Positions 17,524 to 26,496 are shown, counted from the stretch's first letter. The stretch: 64,000 bases of DNA from Streptomyces sp. NRRL F-5135 (GCF_000719775.1 NZ_JOHR01000014.1:1-64000); one strand, 5' to 3'. The notes: generated by a model from the letters alone, not told the origin. Made by a program: numbers and translations.

Positions 17524-20124
17524 TCAGCCCGTCCGCGGCCCACCGGGCCGCGTCGGCGTCCGCGTCAGGGCCTGTTCGAACCAGACCGTCTTCCCCCGGG
17601 CCGAACTGCTGCTGCCCCACTCCCGGGCCAGGCTGCTCACCACCCGCAGCCCACGGCCGAACTCGTCCTCCGCCCCCGCGTCCAGCAGGGCCGCCGGGGC
17701 CGGCTCGTCGTCGAGGACCTCGCACAGCAGCGCGTCCGTACGGACCAGACGCAGCCCCACCCGGTGGGAGCGGGCGTGGTTCATGGCGTTGGTGACCAGC
17801 TCGCTGACCATCAGCTCGGCCGGCTCGGCCGCGCCGGACAGCCCCCACGCGGACAGCTGCCCGCGCACCAGCCGCCGGGCCCGCGCCACCTCCCGTGGGT
17901 CCGGCTCCAGCTGGAACTCGGCCACGTCCGCGCCGGGGATGCCGTTGAGCCGCGCCATCAGCAGGGCCACGTCGTCCTTGCGTCCGTCCCGCGTGTTCAG
18001 CGCGCGGATGATGGCGTCGCAGGCGTCGTCCATGGAGGCCGCCGGGTGCGCGGCGGACGCGCACAGCGCCGCCAGGCCGTCCCCGATGTCCGCGCCGCGC
18101 ACCTCGACCAGGCCGTCGGTGCACAGCACCAGCCGGTCGCCCGGTCCCACGCGTACGGTAGCCGTCTCGAAGGCCACGCCGCCCACGCCTATGGGCGCCC
18201 CGGTCGGCAGGTCGAGCACGTGGGCGCCGCCGTCCTCGGCCCGGACGAGCACGGGCGGGATGTGCCCGGCGTTGGCGATCTGGAGCTCCGACCTGATCGG
18301 GTCGTAGACCGCGTAGAGACAGGTCGCCAGGTAGGTCTCCCCGAGCCGCTGCGCCACGTCGTCCAGGTTGCGCAGCAGTTGGGCGGGCGGCATCTCCATG
18401 GTCGCCATGGTCCGCACGGCGGTCCTCAACTGGCCCATCATCGCGGCCGACTTGAGGCCGTGGCCCATCACGTCGCCGACGACCAGCGCGGTGCGCGAGC
18501 CGGGCAGCTTGACGGCGTCGAACCAGTCGCCGCCCACCCGGCCCAGCCGCGCGCCCGGCAGGTAGCGGGTGGCGATGTCGCAGCCGGCCATCCGCGGACC
18601 GACCCGCGGCAGCATGCTGTCCTGGAGCGTCTCGGCGACGTTCTCCTGGTGGGTGTACATGCGGGCGTTGTCGAGGACGAGGCCGGCCCGCGCCGCGAGT
18701 TCCGCCCCGGTCGTGCGGTCCATGTCGTCGAACGGCTCCCGGTCGGGCCGGCGCATCAGCACCATGAAGCCGAGCACCACATCGCGCGCCTTCAGCGGCA
18801 CGAGCAGCATGGAGCGGTGGTTGATGAGCGGGCGCAGGTCCCGCTTCTCGAACTCGCCCGAGATCCGGTCGCCCATCTCCTCGCCGATACGCGGGATCAG
18901 AACCGGCTCCCCGGTGACCATGCACTGGAAGAACGGGGTGTGCTCGGGGAAGGCGATGGCCTCGCCGACCGGGACCGTGTCGTCCCACCGCCCCGGCTCG
19001 TCGTTGTGCTCGACCCACACCCGGTGCCAGACGGTGGTCACATCGGGCGGGCCGTCCGGGAACCCCTCCCCCGCGAGCACGGCGGCGCGCAGGTGGGTGC
19101 CGGCGAAGTCGGTGAAGCGGGGCACCGCGGCGCTGGTGACCTCGCGGATGGTGGTGGCCAGGTCGAGCGACGAACCGATCCGGCCGCTCACCTCGTTGAG
19201 GAACTCCAGCCGCTCACGCACCTCCGCGTACTCCAGGTCGAGCTGAGGAGGGGGAGCGGCCGTCCGCCGTAACCGGCCCGGGGCCGTGTCGGTCGGCACC
19301 GTCCCGGAGCGTGGTCCACCCGCTCCCGACCGCCCCCGCACGCGCCGGGGCACGCCCCAGTCGGGGGTGACGGGCACGCGTTCCTGGTGGCTGAACTCCA
19401 GTACCGGATAACCGAGTTCGAGAACCTGCGCGATGATGCGGCCGGACTCGGCGGGGCCCATGTTCGGCAGGATGTCCGGCAGGCGCCGGGCCAGCGCGTC
19501 GGAGTCCGGGAACTCGGTGTGCAGGGCGAAGCCGGGGCTGACCCGCAGGACGTCGCCACGTGCGCCGCCCTCGCGGTTCCCGTCGGCGTCGCGGTCCACG
19601 TCGGCGTCGCGGTTCCCGTCCGCACCGCGGTTCGCGTGCGCGTCGCGGTTCGCGTGCCCGTCGCGGTTCGCGTGCGCCTCCTGGTCGTACGGTGTCCCGC
19701 TGTCCGCGCGGAACCGGGCCGCGTCCGCCGCGAGGAACAGATGGCGCCCGGGGCCCGGTCCGACCAGCGGATAGGCCCACCAGAGCACGTCGAGCCCGCC
19801 CGGCCCCGGCCCCGGCCTGGAGACCTTCGCGCGGCCCGAGGTCGGGTAGAGGCCGCGGAAGTGCAGCCCGGGCCCCAGCTCGCCATCGGCGTCGTACGTC
19901 CCGTGGGCCACGCCCTGTTCGTTCCGCGCGAGCGCACCGGCCACCGGCATCAGATCGCTCGCCGGCTGCCCGACGGCCTCGTCCCGGGAATGGCCGAAAA
20001 GCCGTCGTGCGCCCGTCGACCAGTGCGACACGAGGCCGTCGCCGTCCACGACGACCACGGCGAGCGGGATCCGGCCGGCCGCGCCGAGCCGCTGTGGCCG
20101 CCCGGACGGATTACCACGGTCCAT
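17524..20124 (-). CDS. PAS-GAF-SpoIIE phosphatase-HATPase signalling protein
   Basis: An 866-residue multidomain regulator. In order: a PAS-like sensor (residues about 15-130), an Asp/Asn/Arg repeat linker (about 146-185, six-residue units such as AHANRD), a coiled-coil-like segment, a GAF domain (about 330-490), a PPM/SpoIIE Ser/Thr phosphatase (about 520-710) with VGGDWFDAV and VVGDVMGHG metal motifs, and a C-terminal RsbW-like ATPase (ELMVSELVTNAMNHA N-box; FGRGLRVVSSLA G-box). Such proteins dephosphorylate anti-anti-sigma factors and may phosphorylate them through the kinase domain. No sigma or anti-sigma gene is adjacent. Start at the ATG 20124. Confidence 0.93.
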   Translation of the reverse strand: MDRGNPSGRPQRLGAAGRIPLAVVVVDGDGLVSHWSTGARRLFGHSRDEAVGQPASDLMPVAGALARNEQGVAHGTYDADGELGPGLHFRGLYPTSGRAKVSRPGPGPGGLDVLWWAYPLVGPGPGRHLFLAADAARFRADSGTPYDQEAHANRDGHANRDAHANRGADGNRDADVDRDADGNREGGARGDVLRVSPGFALHTEFPDSDALARRLPDILPNMGPAESGRIIAQVLELGYPVLEFSHQERVPVTPDWGVPRRVRGRSGAGGPRSGTVPTDTAPGRLRRTAAPPPQLDLEYAEVRERLEFLNEVSGRIGSSLDLATTIREVTSAAVPRFTDFAGTHLRAAVLAGEGFPDGPPDVTTVWHRVWVEHNDEPGRWDDTVPVGEAIAFPEHTPFFQCMVTGEPVLIPRIGEEMGDRISGEFEKRDLRPLINHRSMLLVPLKARDVVLGFMVLMRRPDREPFDDMDRTTGAELAARAGLVLDNARMYTHQENVAETLQDSMLPRVGPRMAGCDIATRYLPGARLGRVGGDWFDAVKLPGSRTALVVGDVMGHGLKSAAMMGQLRTAVRTMATMEMPPAQLLRNLDDVAQRLGETYLATCLYAVYDPIRSELQIANAGHIPPVLVRAEDGGAHVLDLPTGAPIGVGGVAFETATVRVGPGDRLVLCTDGLVEVRGADIGDGLAALCASAAHPAASMDDACDAIIRALNTRDGRKDDVALLMARLNGIPGADVAEFQLEPDPREVARARRLVRGQLSAWGLSGAAEPAELMVSELVTNAMNHARSHRVGLRLVRTDALLCEVLDDEPAPAALLDAGAEDEFGRGLRVVSSLAREWGSSSSARGKTVWFEQALTRTPTRPGGPRTG

Positions 20125-20560
20125 GCGTGGAAGGCTCCTTCCCTGCCGCCGGTGTGCGCGGCTCCGCCCTCCACGGTAAGGCCCGCCGCGTGCGTCGCGC
20201 CGGGCAATGAACCAATCAGCAGCACGCCCGCGCACCACCGTGGCCGGGTCAACAGTTGACTGGAAATCAGTCAGTCTTCGTGTCCCGGCCGAAGGTCGCG
20301 CTCCGTACGCGCGCCCCCGCCCCGCGGAGCACGGTGGCCACCGGCGGACGGGGCGGCGAGCGCGGGCCCCGAGGTGGTCGGTCCGGGAAAACACCCGAAA
20401 TGGCGACCGGGGCAACGGCGACGCCGGGCGGGCCGACGGCGCCGGGGCCCGTACCGACGGACGCCGGTGGCGGCCGGCGTCCGTCGGTCGGGAGCGGTGA
20501 CGGCGCGGTGACGGTCGCGGGCGGGCAGCGCGCCCCGCCCCGCCCCGCCCCGCGCGGGGA
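20125..20560. promoter_or_regulatory. Gene-free region with a GTCAAC-A-GTTGAC palindrome
   Basis: A 436-bp spacer between two minus-strand genes. A perfect inverted repeat GTCAACAGTTGAC occupies 20248-20260, followed by CAGTCAGTC. It is placed about 125 bases upstream of the SpoIIE-type gene and could be an operator for it. The remainder is GC-rich with a CGCCC simple-sequence tract near 20530-20550 and no convincing gene. Confidence 0.35.
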
Positions 20561-21034
20561 CTACTGGCTCGCGCCGGCCGCGCCCCCGGCCGCACCCTCG
20601 GTCTCGGCCGCGAGGTTGGCGAGCACCTGGTCGTAGATGCGCGCCAGCCCCTTGGGCGCGAAGGTGCGCTCGAAGAAGCCGCCGATGCCGCCCGCGCCGT
20701 TCCAGACGGTGGTCACGACGGCCTTCGAACGGCCCTCACCGGCCGGAGTGACGGTCCAGGTGGTGACCATCGAGGAGTTGCGGTCCTTCTCCACGAGCCG
20801 GCCGTCGCTCGGCTCGGTCACCTCCAGCAGGCAGTCACGCACACGCTTGCTGGTGGCCTGGAGCTTCCAGTGCACGAGAGTGCCCTCGCCGTCGCCGCCC
20901 TCGCGCACCTCGTACTCGCTGAAGGGGGCCGGCAGCAGCTTCGCACGGGTGTGCTCGTAGTCGGCCAGCACGTCGAACACCGTCTCCGCGTCCGCCGCGA
21001 TGATCCGCTCCGTCGTGGCCTCTACCTGAGCCAT
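20561..21034 (-). CDS. SRPBCC (polyketide cyclase/START-like) family protein
   Basis: A 157-residue SRPBCC-fold protein with the typical opening ATTERIIAADAETVFDVLADYEHTRAKLLP and a closing amphipathic helix GLARIYDQVLANLAAET. It forms a single hydrophobic-ligand cavity domain. The ATG at 21034 has GAGGAAGAG just upstream. It is divergent from the radical SAM gene. Function unknown; members bind lipids or polyketides, or act as coenzyme Q chaperones. Confidence 0.85.
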   Translation of the reverse strand: MAQVEATTERIIAADAETVFDVLADYEHTRAKLLPAPFSEYEVREGGDGEGTLVHWKLQATSKRVRDCLLEVTEPSDGRLVEKDRNSSMVTTWTVTPAGEGRSKAVVTTVWNGAGGIGGFFERTFAPKGLARIYDQVLANLAAETEGAAGGAAGASQ

Positions 21035-21128
21035 GGCTCTCTTCCTCCAGCACTCGGTTTTCCAGTGAGTTGCGGCCACCCAACCACCCTCGGGTACACC
21101 CGCCAAATCGAGGTCGCGGCGATCAAGG

Positions 21129-21140
21129 GAACGTTTGTTC
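21129..21140. promoter_or_regulatory. LexA-like SOS box
   Basis: GAACGTTTGTTC fits the actinobacterial/Bacillus LexA consensus GAACnnnnGTTC exactly. It lies 34 bases upstream of the ATG of the radical SAM gene and 95 bases from the divergent SRPBCC start. The position suits repression of the radical SAM gene. Confidence 0.6.
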
Positions 21141-21173
21141 TATTGTTTGGGCAGCACTACCGAGGAGGCACCC

Positions 21174-22217
21174 ATGCGCTGGGACAATCTGGTCGAGAAC
21201 GCCTCGACGGCCGGGGAGAATGCACTCTTCGGCACCGATGCGGTGATCACACGCACCTTCGACACCCCCGAATTCCGCGGCATCACCTTTCACGAGATCC
21301 GCGCACGTTCGATCATCAACCGGGTGCCGGGCGCGTCCCGCATGCCGTTCGAATGGACGGTGAATCCGTACCGCGGCTGCTCGCACGCCTGCGTGTACTG
21401 TTTCGCGCGCAAGACGCACAGCTATCTGGACCTCGACACGGGGCTGGGCTTCGACTCCCAGATCGTCGTCAAGGTCAACGCGCCCGAGCTGGTCCGCCGG
21501 CAGCTGGCGTCCCCGCGCTGGCAGGGCGCGCACATCGCGATGGGCACGAACGTCGACTGCTACCAGCGGGCGGAGGGCCGGTACCGGCTGATGCCGGGGA
21601 TCATCGCGGCCCTGCGCGAGCGGGCGAACCCCTTCTCCATCCTCACCAAGGGCACGCTCATCCTGCGCGACCTGGAGTCGCTGCGGGAGGCCGCGGCCGT
21701 CACGGACGTGGGCGTCTCGGTCTCGGTCGGCTTCGTCGACGAGGACCTGTGGCGCACGGTCGAGCCGGGCACACCGTCACCGCGGCGACGCCTGGACGTC
21801 GTACGCGCCATGGCGGACAGCGGGATCGGCTGCGGCGTGCTGATGGCCCCGGTCGTCCCCTTCCTCGGCGACGACCCCGCTCAGCTGCGCGAGACGGTAC
21901 GGGAGATCGCCGCGGCCGGGGCCGGGTCGGTGACCCCGCTCGTCCTGCACCTGCGGCCGGGGGCGCGCGAGTGGTTCATGACGTGGCTGGCGGAGCACCA
22001 TCCGCGCCTGGTGACGCGGTACGAGCGGATGTACGCGGGCGGCGCGTACGCGCCGACGTGGTACCAGCGGCGGGTCACCCGCCAGGTGCACGAGTTCGCG
22101 GCCGAGTTCGGGATCGGCCCGGCCGGCCGGGGCGCGGCCCGGCGCATCACCGCACCGCCGGAGCCGGGCCCGGATCGCGAACCGGCGGCGGGCGCCACCC
22201 AGTTGACACTGCTGTGA
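21174..22217 (+). CDS. Rv2578c-family radical SAM protein (SPL-like)
   Basis: A 347-residue radical SAM enzyme. The [4Fe-4S]/SAM motif CxxxCxxC is seen in CSHACVYCFAR (residues about 69-79), preceded by VNPYRGC as in spore-photoproduct-lyase relatives. The TIM-barrel continues with GTNVDCYQRAEGRYRLMPGII and SILTKGTLILRDLESL. The ATG at 21174 has a good CGAGGAGG ribosome-binding site. A LexA-like box lies in the promoter. SPL-like sequence plus an SOS box suggests a role in DNA damage, but substrate and reaction are not known to me. Confidence 0.9.
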   Translation: MRWDNLVENASTAGENALFGTDAVITRTFDTPEFRGITFHEIRARSIINRVPGASRMPFEWTVNPYRGCSHACVYCFARKTHSYLDLDTGLGFDSQIVVKVNAPELVRRQLASPRWQGAHIAMGTNVDCYQRAEGRYRLMPGIIAALRERANPFSILTKGTLILRDLESLREAAAVTDVGVSVSVGFVDEDLWRTVEPGTPSPRRRLDVVRAMADSGIGCGVLMAPVVPFLGDDPAQLRETVREIAAAGAGSVTPLVLHLRPGAREWFMTWLAEHHPRLVTRYERMYAGGAYAPTWYQRRVTRQVHEFAAEFGIGPAGRGAARRITAPPEPGPDREPAAGATQLTLL

Positions 22218-22226
22218 CGCGGGCCC

Positions 22227-22266
22227 AGGACCCTTTCGCCCGGATCTCGCCGGACTTGAGGGTCCT
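22227..22266. terminator. Bidirectional hairpin between convergent genes
   Basis: AGGACCCT (22227-22234) pairs perfectly with AGGGTCCT (22259-22266), with further CCGG pairing inside the loop. It lies between the stops of the radical SAM gene and the HEAT-repeat gene. Confidence 0.55.
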
Positions 22267-22297
22267 TGCGCTCTGCCCGTCCGGGTCGCGCGGCCTC

Positions 22298-22864
22298 TTA
22301 CGGAAGCCGGCCCAGCGCGGTCGCGGCGGCGGTGGCGAGTCGGGGGTGGTCGCGGGCGGCCTCGAGTACGGGACGCGCCCGCGCGTCCCCGAGGCGGCCC
22401 AGGCCCTCGACGCACGCCAGTGCCACCCGCCAGTGCGGCTCGTCCGGCGTCAGGAGCCCCGAGAGCGTGGCGATCAGCGCGGGCACGGACTCGGGCGCGC
22501 GCAGTTCGGTGAGCAGCCGGACGGGGTGCATCGCGTAGGCGGTGCGCAGGGTGTTGGTGGCCAGCGCGGCGGCGGCCCTGGGCGTCCGGGGGTCGCCGAG
22601 GCGGGCCAGGGCGTAGGAGGCCGAGACACAGCGTTCGGGGTCGCGGTGGTTGAGCAGCAGCACGAGCGTCTCGAACGCCCGGCGGTCCCCGGCGCAGCCG
22701 AGCCGGAAGGCGGCGAGTTCCCGGGCCCAGAGGGGCTGTTCACGCGCGGTGAGGACGGCGGCGAGCTCGTCCCGGTCCTCGGCCCTGACCAGCCGCTGGT
22801 AGGCGAGCGAGCCTCCGGATTCGTCCCGCACCCGGTCAAGGAGCGAACGTAAGTCCTCGTCCAT
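22298..22864 (-). CDS. HEAT-repeat protein
   Basis: A 188-residue all-helical protein built of HEAT-like repeats, for example CVSASYALARLGDPRTPRAAAALA, SVPALIATLSGLLTPDE and CVEGLGRLGDARARPVLEAARD. Such repeats make a short solenoid for protein binding. The start is the ATG at 22864. It converges on the radical SAM gene. No partner can be named. Confidence 0.85.
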   Translation of the reverse strand: MDEDLRSLLDRVRDESGGSLAYQRLVRAEDRDELAAVLTAREQPLWARELAAFRLGCAGDRRAFETLVLLLNHRDPERCVSASYALARLGDPRTPRAAAALATNTLRTAYAMHPVRLLTELRAPESVPALIATLSGLLTPDEPHWRVALACVEGLGRLGDARARPVLEAARDHPRLATAAATALGRLP

Positions 22865-23290
22865 GGCCCCAGGGTAGCGATCCGCCGCCCGGAGATCACC
22901 GGCGCGTATGCCCGCCCGCCCCCACCACACCCCGCGCCCCCGCGCCGGGCCGTCGCCGCGCACCGAGTGACCCAGCCCACATCTTCCCCCGTCTGGCGCG
23001 CTCGTTACTCGGGGGTTAACCTCAGATGAGCGGGTCATCGACCCGCGACTCACGGCGGCCTGGTGACGCAGCCGTCGTGAGAGCAGTCGGTTCCAACCGG
23101 CCGGGCCACGGGACAGGGCCTGCCGTTCTTTCTCCCGCCACGCGCGCCCCCACGCACACCCCCGGGGCGCGGTCACGCCACCGCACGCCGGTACGCGTAC
23201 GGCTCCCGGTGAACCATCCGGCCGCACGGCACGCACCCGTTACAACCCGGCACCGGGACACCAGTCGTCACTCTCCCCTCAGGAGTCCTC
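22865..23290. promoter_or_regulatory. 426-bp leader/promoter region with hairpin and imperfect TTA...TAA dyad
   Basis: This region lies between the HEAT gene and the 3-hydroxyacyl-CoA dehydrogenase gene. It contains the imperfect dyad TTACTCGGGGGTTAA (23005-23019) and, just after it, a tight hairpin: GCGGGTC (23030-23036), loop ATC, GACCCGC (23040-23046). The dyad could be an operator for the TetR protein encoded two genes on. The remaining 240 bases before the ATG are C-rich and hold no gene I can support; no riboswitch class matches. Confidence 0.3.
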
Positions 23291-25126
23291 ATGGACGCCC
23301 CTCTCGCCTCTTCCGCCCCTCATGCCTCTCCCGCCCCTCCAGCCCCTCCCTCACGGTTTTCCCCCATCGCCGTCGTCGGCCTCGGCACCATGGGCACCGG
23401 CATCGCCGACGTGCTCGTCCGGGCCGGCCACGAGGTCATCGGCATCGACATCAGCGACGCCGCCGCCGCGCGTGCCGTCGCCTCGATCGAGGCCGCCACC
23501 TCACGCGCCGTGGAGCGCGGGCGGCTCGGCGCCGGGGAACGGCGTACGGTCCTCGCGCGACTGCGCACCTTCTCCGACCTCCGGGCCGCCGCCGACGCCG
23601 AGTTGGTGATCGAGGTCGTGCCCGAGTCGTACGAGACCAAGCAGCGCGTCTTCCGGGAGCTGGACGGCATCGTCAGCCCCGCGGCGGTGCTGGCCACCGG
23701 CACCAACGCGCTGTCGGTGACCCGGCTCGCGGCCGAATCGGCGCACCCCGAACGGCTGCTGGGGCTCCATTTCTTCAATCCGGCCCCGGCCATGAGGCTG
23801 GTCGAGGTGGTCTCCTCCGTCCTGACCTCGCCCCGGGCCGTCGCGGCCGTCACCGCGCTCGCCCGGCAGCTGGGCAAGGAGCCCGTCGCGGTGGGCGACC
23901 GGCCCGGCTTCGTCGCGGACGGTCTGCTCTTCGGCTATCTCAACCAGGCCGCCGCGATGTACGAGGCCGGATACGCCACCCGGGAAGACATCGATGCCGC
24001 GATGCGGCTGGGCTGCGGGCTGCCGATGGGCCCGCTCACGCTGCTCGACCTGATCGGTCTGGACACCGCCCGGACCGTGCTGGAGGCGATGTACGCGGCC
24101 ACCCACGACCGGCTGCACGCGCCCGCGCCCGTGCTGCGGCAGCTCAGCGAGGCCGGGCTGACCGGCCGCAAGTCCGGACGCGGCTTCTACACCTACGCGG
24201 CGCCGGGCAACGGGACGGCCGTGCCGGACGCCCGTACGCCGACTGCCGCGCCGGACACCGTGCCGGGCAGGCCCGTCGCCTCGGTGGGCGTCGTGGGGTC
24301 GGGCACGATGGCGGGCGGTATCGCCGAGGTCTTCGCCAGAGCCGGGTACGAGGTGGTCCTGGCGGCCCGTACGCCGGAGAAGGCGGTGGCGGCCACCGCC
24401 CGGATCGGGTCGTCCCTGAACCGCTCCGTCGCCAAGGGCCGGCTGACCGCCGGGGCCCGGGACGGAACGCTGTCCCGTATCGTCCCGGCCGACTCGCTCG
24501 ACGCGCTCGCCGAGGCGGACCTGGTCATCGAGGCCGTGGCCGAGGACCTGGAGGTCAAACGGGCGCTCTTCGCCCGGCTCGACAAGGTGTGCCGGCCCGG
24601 CGCGGTGCTGGCCACGACGACGTCTTCCCTCCCCGTGGTGGCCTGCGCGCGGGCGACCTCGCGCCCCGCCGACGTCATCGGGATGCACTTCTTCAACCCG
24701 GCCCCGGCCATGAAACTGGTCGAGGTGGTGCGCACGGTCCTGACCGCCGACGACGTGCACGCCACGGCGCGCGAGGTGTGCGCCACGGTCCGCAAGCATC
24801 CGGTCGACTGCGGCGACCGCGCCGGGTTCATCGTGAACGCCCTGCTCTTCCCCTACTTGAACAACGCGGTGAAGATGCTCGAACAGCACTACGCGACACC
24901 CGACGACATCGACACCGCGATGAGGCTGGGCGGCGGCTATCCGATGGGGCCCTTCGAACTGCTCGACGTGGTCGGTCTCGATGTGTCCCTGGCCATCGAG
25001 CGCGGGCTGCACCGTGAGTTCCGCGACCCGGGGCTGGCGCCGGCGTCGCTGCTGGAGCGGCTGGTGGCCGCGGGCTGCCTGGGGCGCAAGACGGGGCGCG
25101 GCTTCCGGGAGCACACGCGGCGCTGA
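23291..25126 (+). CDS. Tandem-duplicated 3-hydroxyacyl-CoA dehydrogenase
   Basis: A 611-residue protein with two complete 3-hydroxyacyl-CoA dehydrogenase units in tandem. The first has AVVGLGTMGTGIADVLV (NAD loop, about residues 27-43), HFFNPAPAMRLVEVV (catalytic His-Glu pair) and a C-terminal helical domain ending GRKSGRGFYTY. The second repeats each element: GVVGSGTMAGGIAEVF, HFFNPAPAMKLVEVV, GRKTGRGF. A short Pro/Thr linker (about 318-340) joins them. Standing before the ethylmalonyl-CoA genes, it probably makes 3-hydroxybutyryl-CoA from acetoacetyl-CoA. The ATG at 23291 follows TCAGGAG. Confidence 0.92.
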   Translation: MDAPLASSAPHASPAPPAPPSRFSPIAVVGLGTMGTGIADVLVRAGHEVIGIDISDAAAARAVASIEAATSRAVERGRLGAGERRTVLARLRTFSDLRAAADAELVIEVVPESYETKQRVFRELDGIVSPAAVLATGTNALSVTRLAAESAHPERLLGLHFFNPAPAMRLVEVVSSVLTSPRAVAAVTALARQLGKEPVAVGDRPGFVADGLLFGYLNQAAAMYEAGYATREDIDAAMRLGCGLPMGPLTLLDLIGLDTARTVLEAMYAATHDRLHAPAPVLRQLSEAGLTGRKSGRGFYTYAAPGNGTAVPDARTPTAAPDTVPGRPVASVGVVGSGTMAGGIAEVFARAGYEVVLAARTPEKAVAATARIGSSLNRSVAKGRLTAGARDGTLSRIVPADSLDALAEADLVIEAVAEDLEVKRALFARLDKVCRPGAVLATTTSSLPVVACARATSRPADVIGMHFFNPAPAMKLVEVVRTVLTADDVHATAREVCATVRKHPVDCGDRAGFIVNALLFPYLNNAVKMLEQHYATPDDIDTAMRLGGGYPMGPFELLDVVGLDVSLAIERGLHREFRDPGLAPASLLERLVAAGCLGRKTGRGFREHTRR

Positions 25127-25231
25127 ACGGCGCCGGACCGGGCGCGCCCGGGCGGGACGGAACCGGGCGCGCCGCCGCCCGCTTCGCCCCCACGGGCGCG
25201 CCCTCCTGCGCCGATGCAGTACGTTCACCTC

Positions 25232-26044
25232 ATGTCCCAGCCCGCCAAGTCCACCCGTACGCGCAGCAGGTCCGACGCTCCCGAGAGCGCCGCGGGCGTG
25301 CGCGCCGCCGCCCAACGCCTGAAGATGCGGCGGGAGCTGGCGGCAGCGGCCATGGAGCTCTTCGCGACCAAGGGGTACGAGGCGACCACGGTCGACGAGA
25401 TCGCCGCCGCGGCCGGTGTCGCGCGCCGGACGTTCTTCCGGCACTTCCGCTCGAAGGAAGAGGCGATCTTCCCGGACCACGACGACACGCTCGTACGCGC
25501 GGAGGCGGTGCTCAACGCGGCGCCGGCCCACGAGCACCCGCTGGACACCGTCTGCCGGGGCATCAAAGAGGTCATGCGCATGTACGCGGCCTCCCCCGCC
25601 GTGTCCGTGGAGCGCTACCGCCTCACCCGCGAGGTGCCCACGCTCCGTGAGCGCGAGATCGCCTCGGTGGCCCGCTACGAGCGGCTGTTCACGCGCTATC
25701 TGCTGGGCCACTTCGACGAGCGGGACCACGCCGACGGCAACGACGACCCGCTGATGGCGGAGGTGGCGGCGTCCGCCGTCGTCACGGCGCACAACCATGT
25801 GCTGCGCCGCTGGCTGCGGGCCGGCGGCGAGGGCGACCTCGAAGCGCAGCTCGACCACGCGTTCGCGATCGTCCGCGAGACCTTCGGCACCGGGGCCGGG
25901 GCCGGCCGGGCCCTGGGCGGCGCGCCGTCCCAGCCGTCGGCCACGGCGCGGACGAGCGGCGACGTGCTGGTGACGGTGGCGCGGACGGACGCGCCCCTGG
26001 ACGAGGTCATGCGGACCATCAAGCAGGCTCTCAAGGGCACCTGA
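25232..26044 (+). CDS. TetR-family regulator of the ethylmalonyl-CoA cluster
   Basis: A 270-residue TetR-type repressor. The HTH spans about residues 33-78 (LAAAAMELFATKGYEATTVDEIAAAAGVARRTFFRHFRSKEEAI), followed by an all-helical ligand domain. A C-terminal extension of about 50 residues, Ala/Ser/Gly-rich then VTVARTDAPLDEVMRTIKQALKG, is longer than usual. The ATG at 25232 lacks an obvious ribosome-binding site and may be leaderless; an in-frame ATG at 25214 is the alternative. It sits between the dehydrogenase and ccr in the same direction and is the natural candidate to control both, sensing an acyl-CoA; this is inference. Confidence 0.88.
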   Translation: MSQPAKSTRTRSRSDAPESAAGVRAAAQRLKMRRELAAAAMELFATKGYEATTVDEIAAAAGVARRTFFRHFRSKEEAIFPDHDDTLVRAEAVLNAAPAHEHPLDTVCRGIKEVMRMYAASPAVSVERYRLTREVPTLREREIASVARYERLFTRYLLGHFDERDHADGNDDPLMAEVAASAVVTAHNHVLRRWLRAGGEGDLEAQLDHAFAIVRETFGTGAGAGRALGGAPSQPSATARTSGDVLVTVARTDAPLDEVMRTIKQALKGT

Positions 26045-26496
26045 GCGGGGCACCCGGACCGGCGGACGCGGCGGCCCGCCCCGAGCACCCACACGCACTC
26101 CCCGCACCCACCTGACCGCACACGGTGATATGACGCGGGCTTCGGGCGGTACAGATTGCTCATGCGTGCCATGCGGATGACAAGTGAGAGCAAAATCTGG
26201 CACCCAGTGCCTTGCGGGCTGTCACGGCGTGCCATACGTTGAGGGTGTCCGGCTGTTCCCGTGGGCCATCTCGCCCACGCTCCGGACGCCTGCGTCACAG
26301 GCATTTCCCGCGCCCACCCGGCGCCGCCACCCGGCGCCATCCGCACGCATCGCATCACACGCATCGCACGTACCGCATGCACCGCACGCACACCCCCCGC
26401 GTCACCCGCCGGACCGACGGACGGCACCCCTCCACCGCACCCGGCCGCCGGTCCGGCGGTCCCCCGACGCACCTCGGTTTCACCGGAGGCGACACC
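26045..26496. promoter_or_regulatory. 452-bp region upstream of ccr with CGCA-rich simple repeats
   Basis: This is the probable promoter region of the ccr operon. At 26340-26397 the sequence is a string of CGCATC, CGCACG and related hexamers (simple-sequence tract). A GGAGGC ribosome-binding site just precedes the GTG of ccr. I could not define -10/-35 boxes or an operator with confidence. Confidence 0.3.

Noticed and set aside
22865..23290. A riboswitch in the long leader before the 3-hydroxyacyl-CoA dehydrogenase
   Set aside because: One small hairpin is visible, but I could not match conserved cores of known classes such as c-di-AMP, cobalamin or glycine riboswitches.
26340..26397. CGCA-rich hexamer string as a regulator array upstream of ccr
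   Set aside because: The units are degenerate and contiguous, so simple-sequence DNA is more likely than a set of binding sites.
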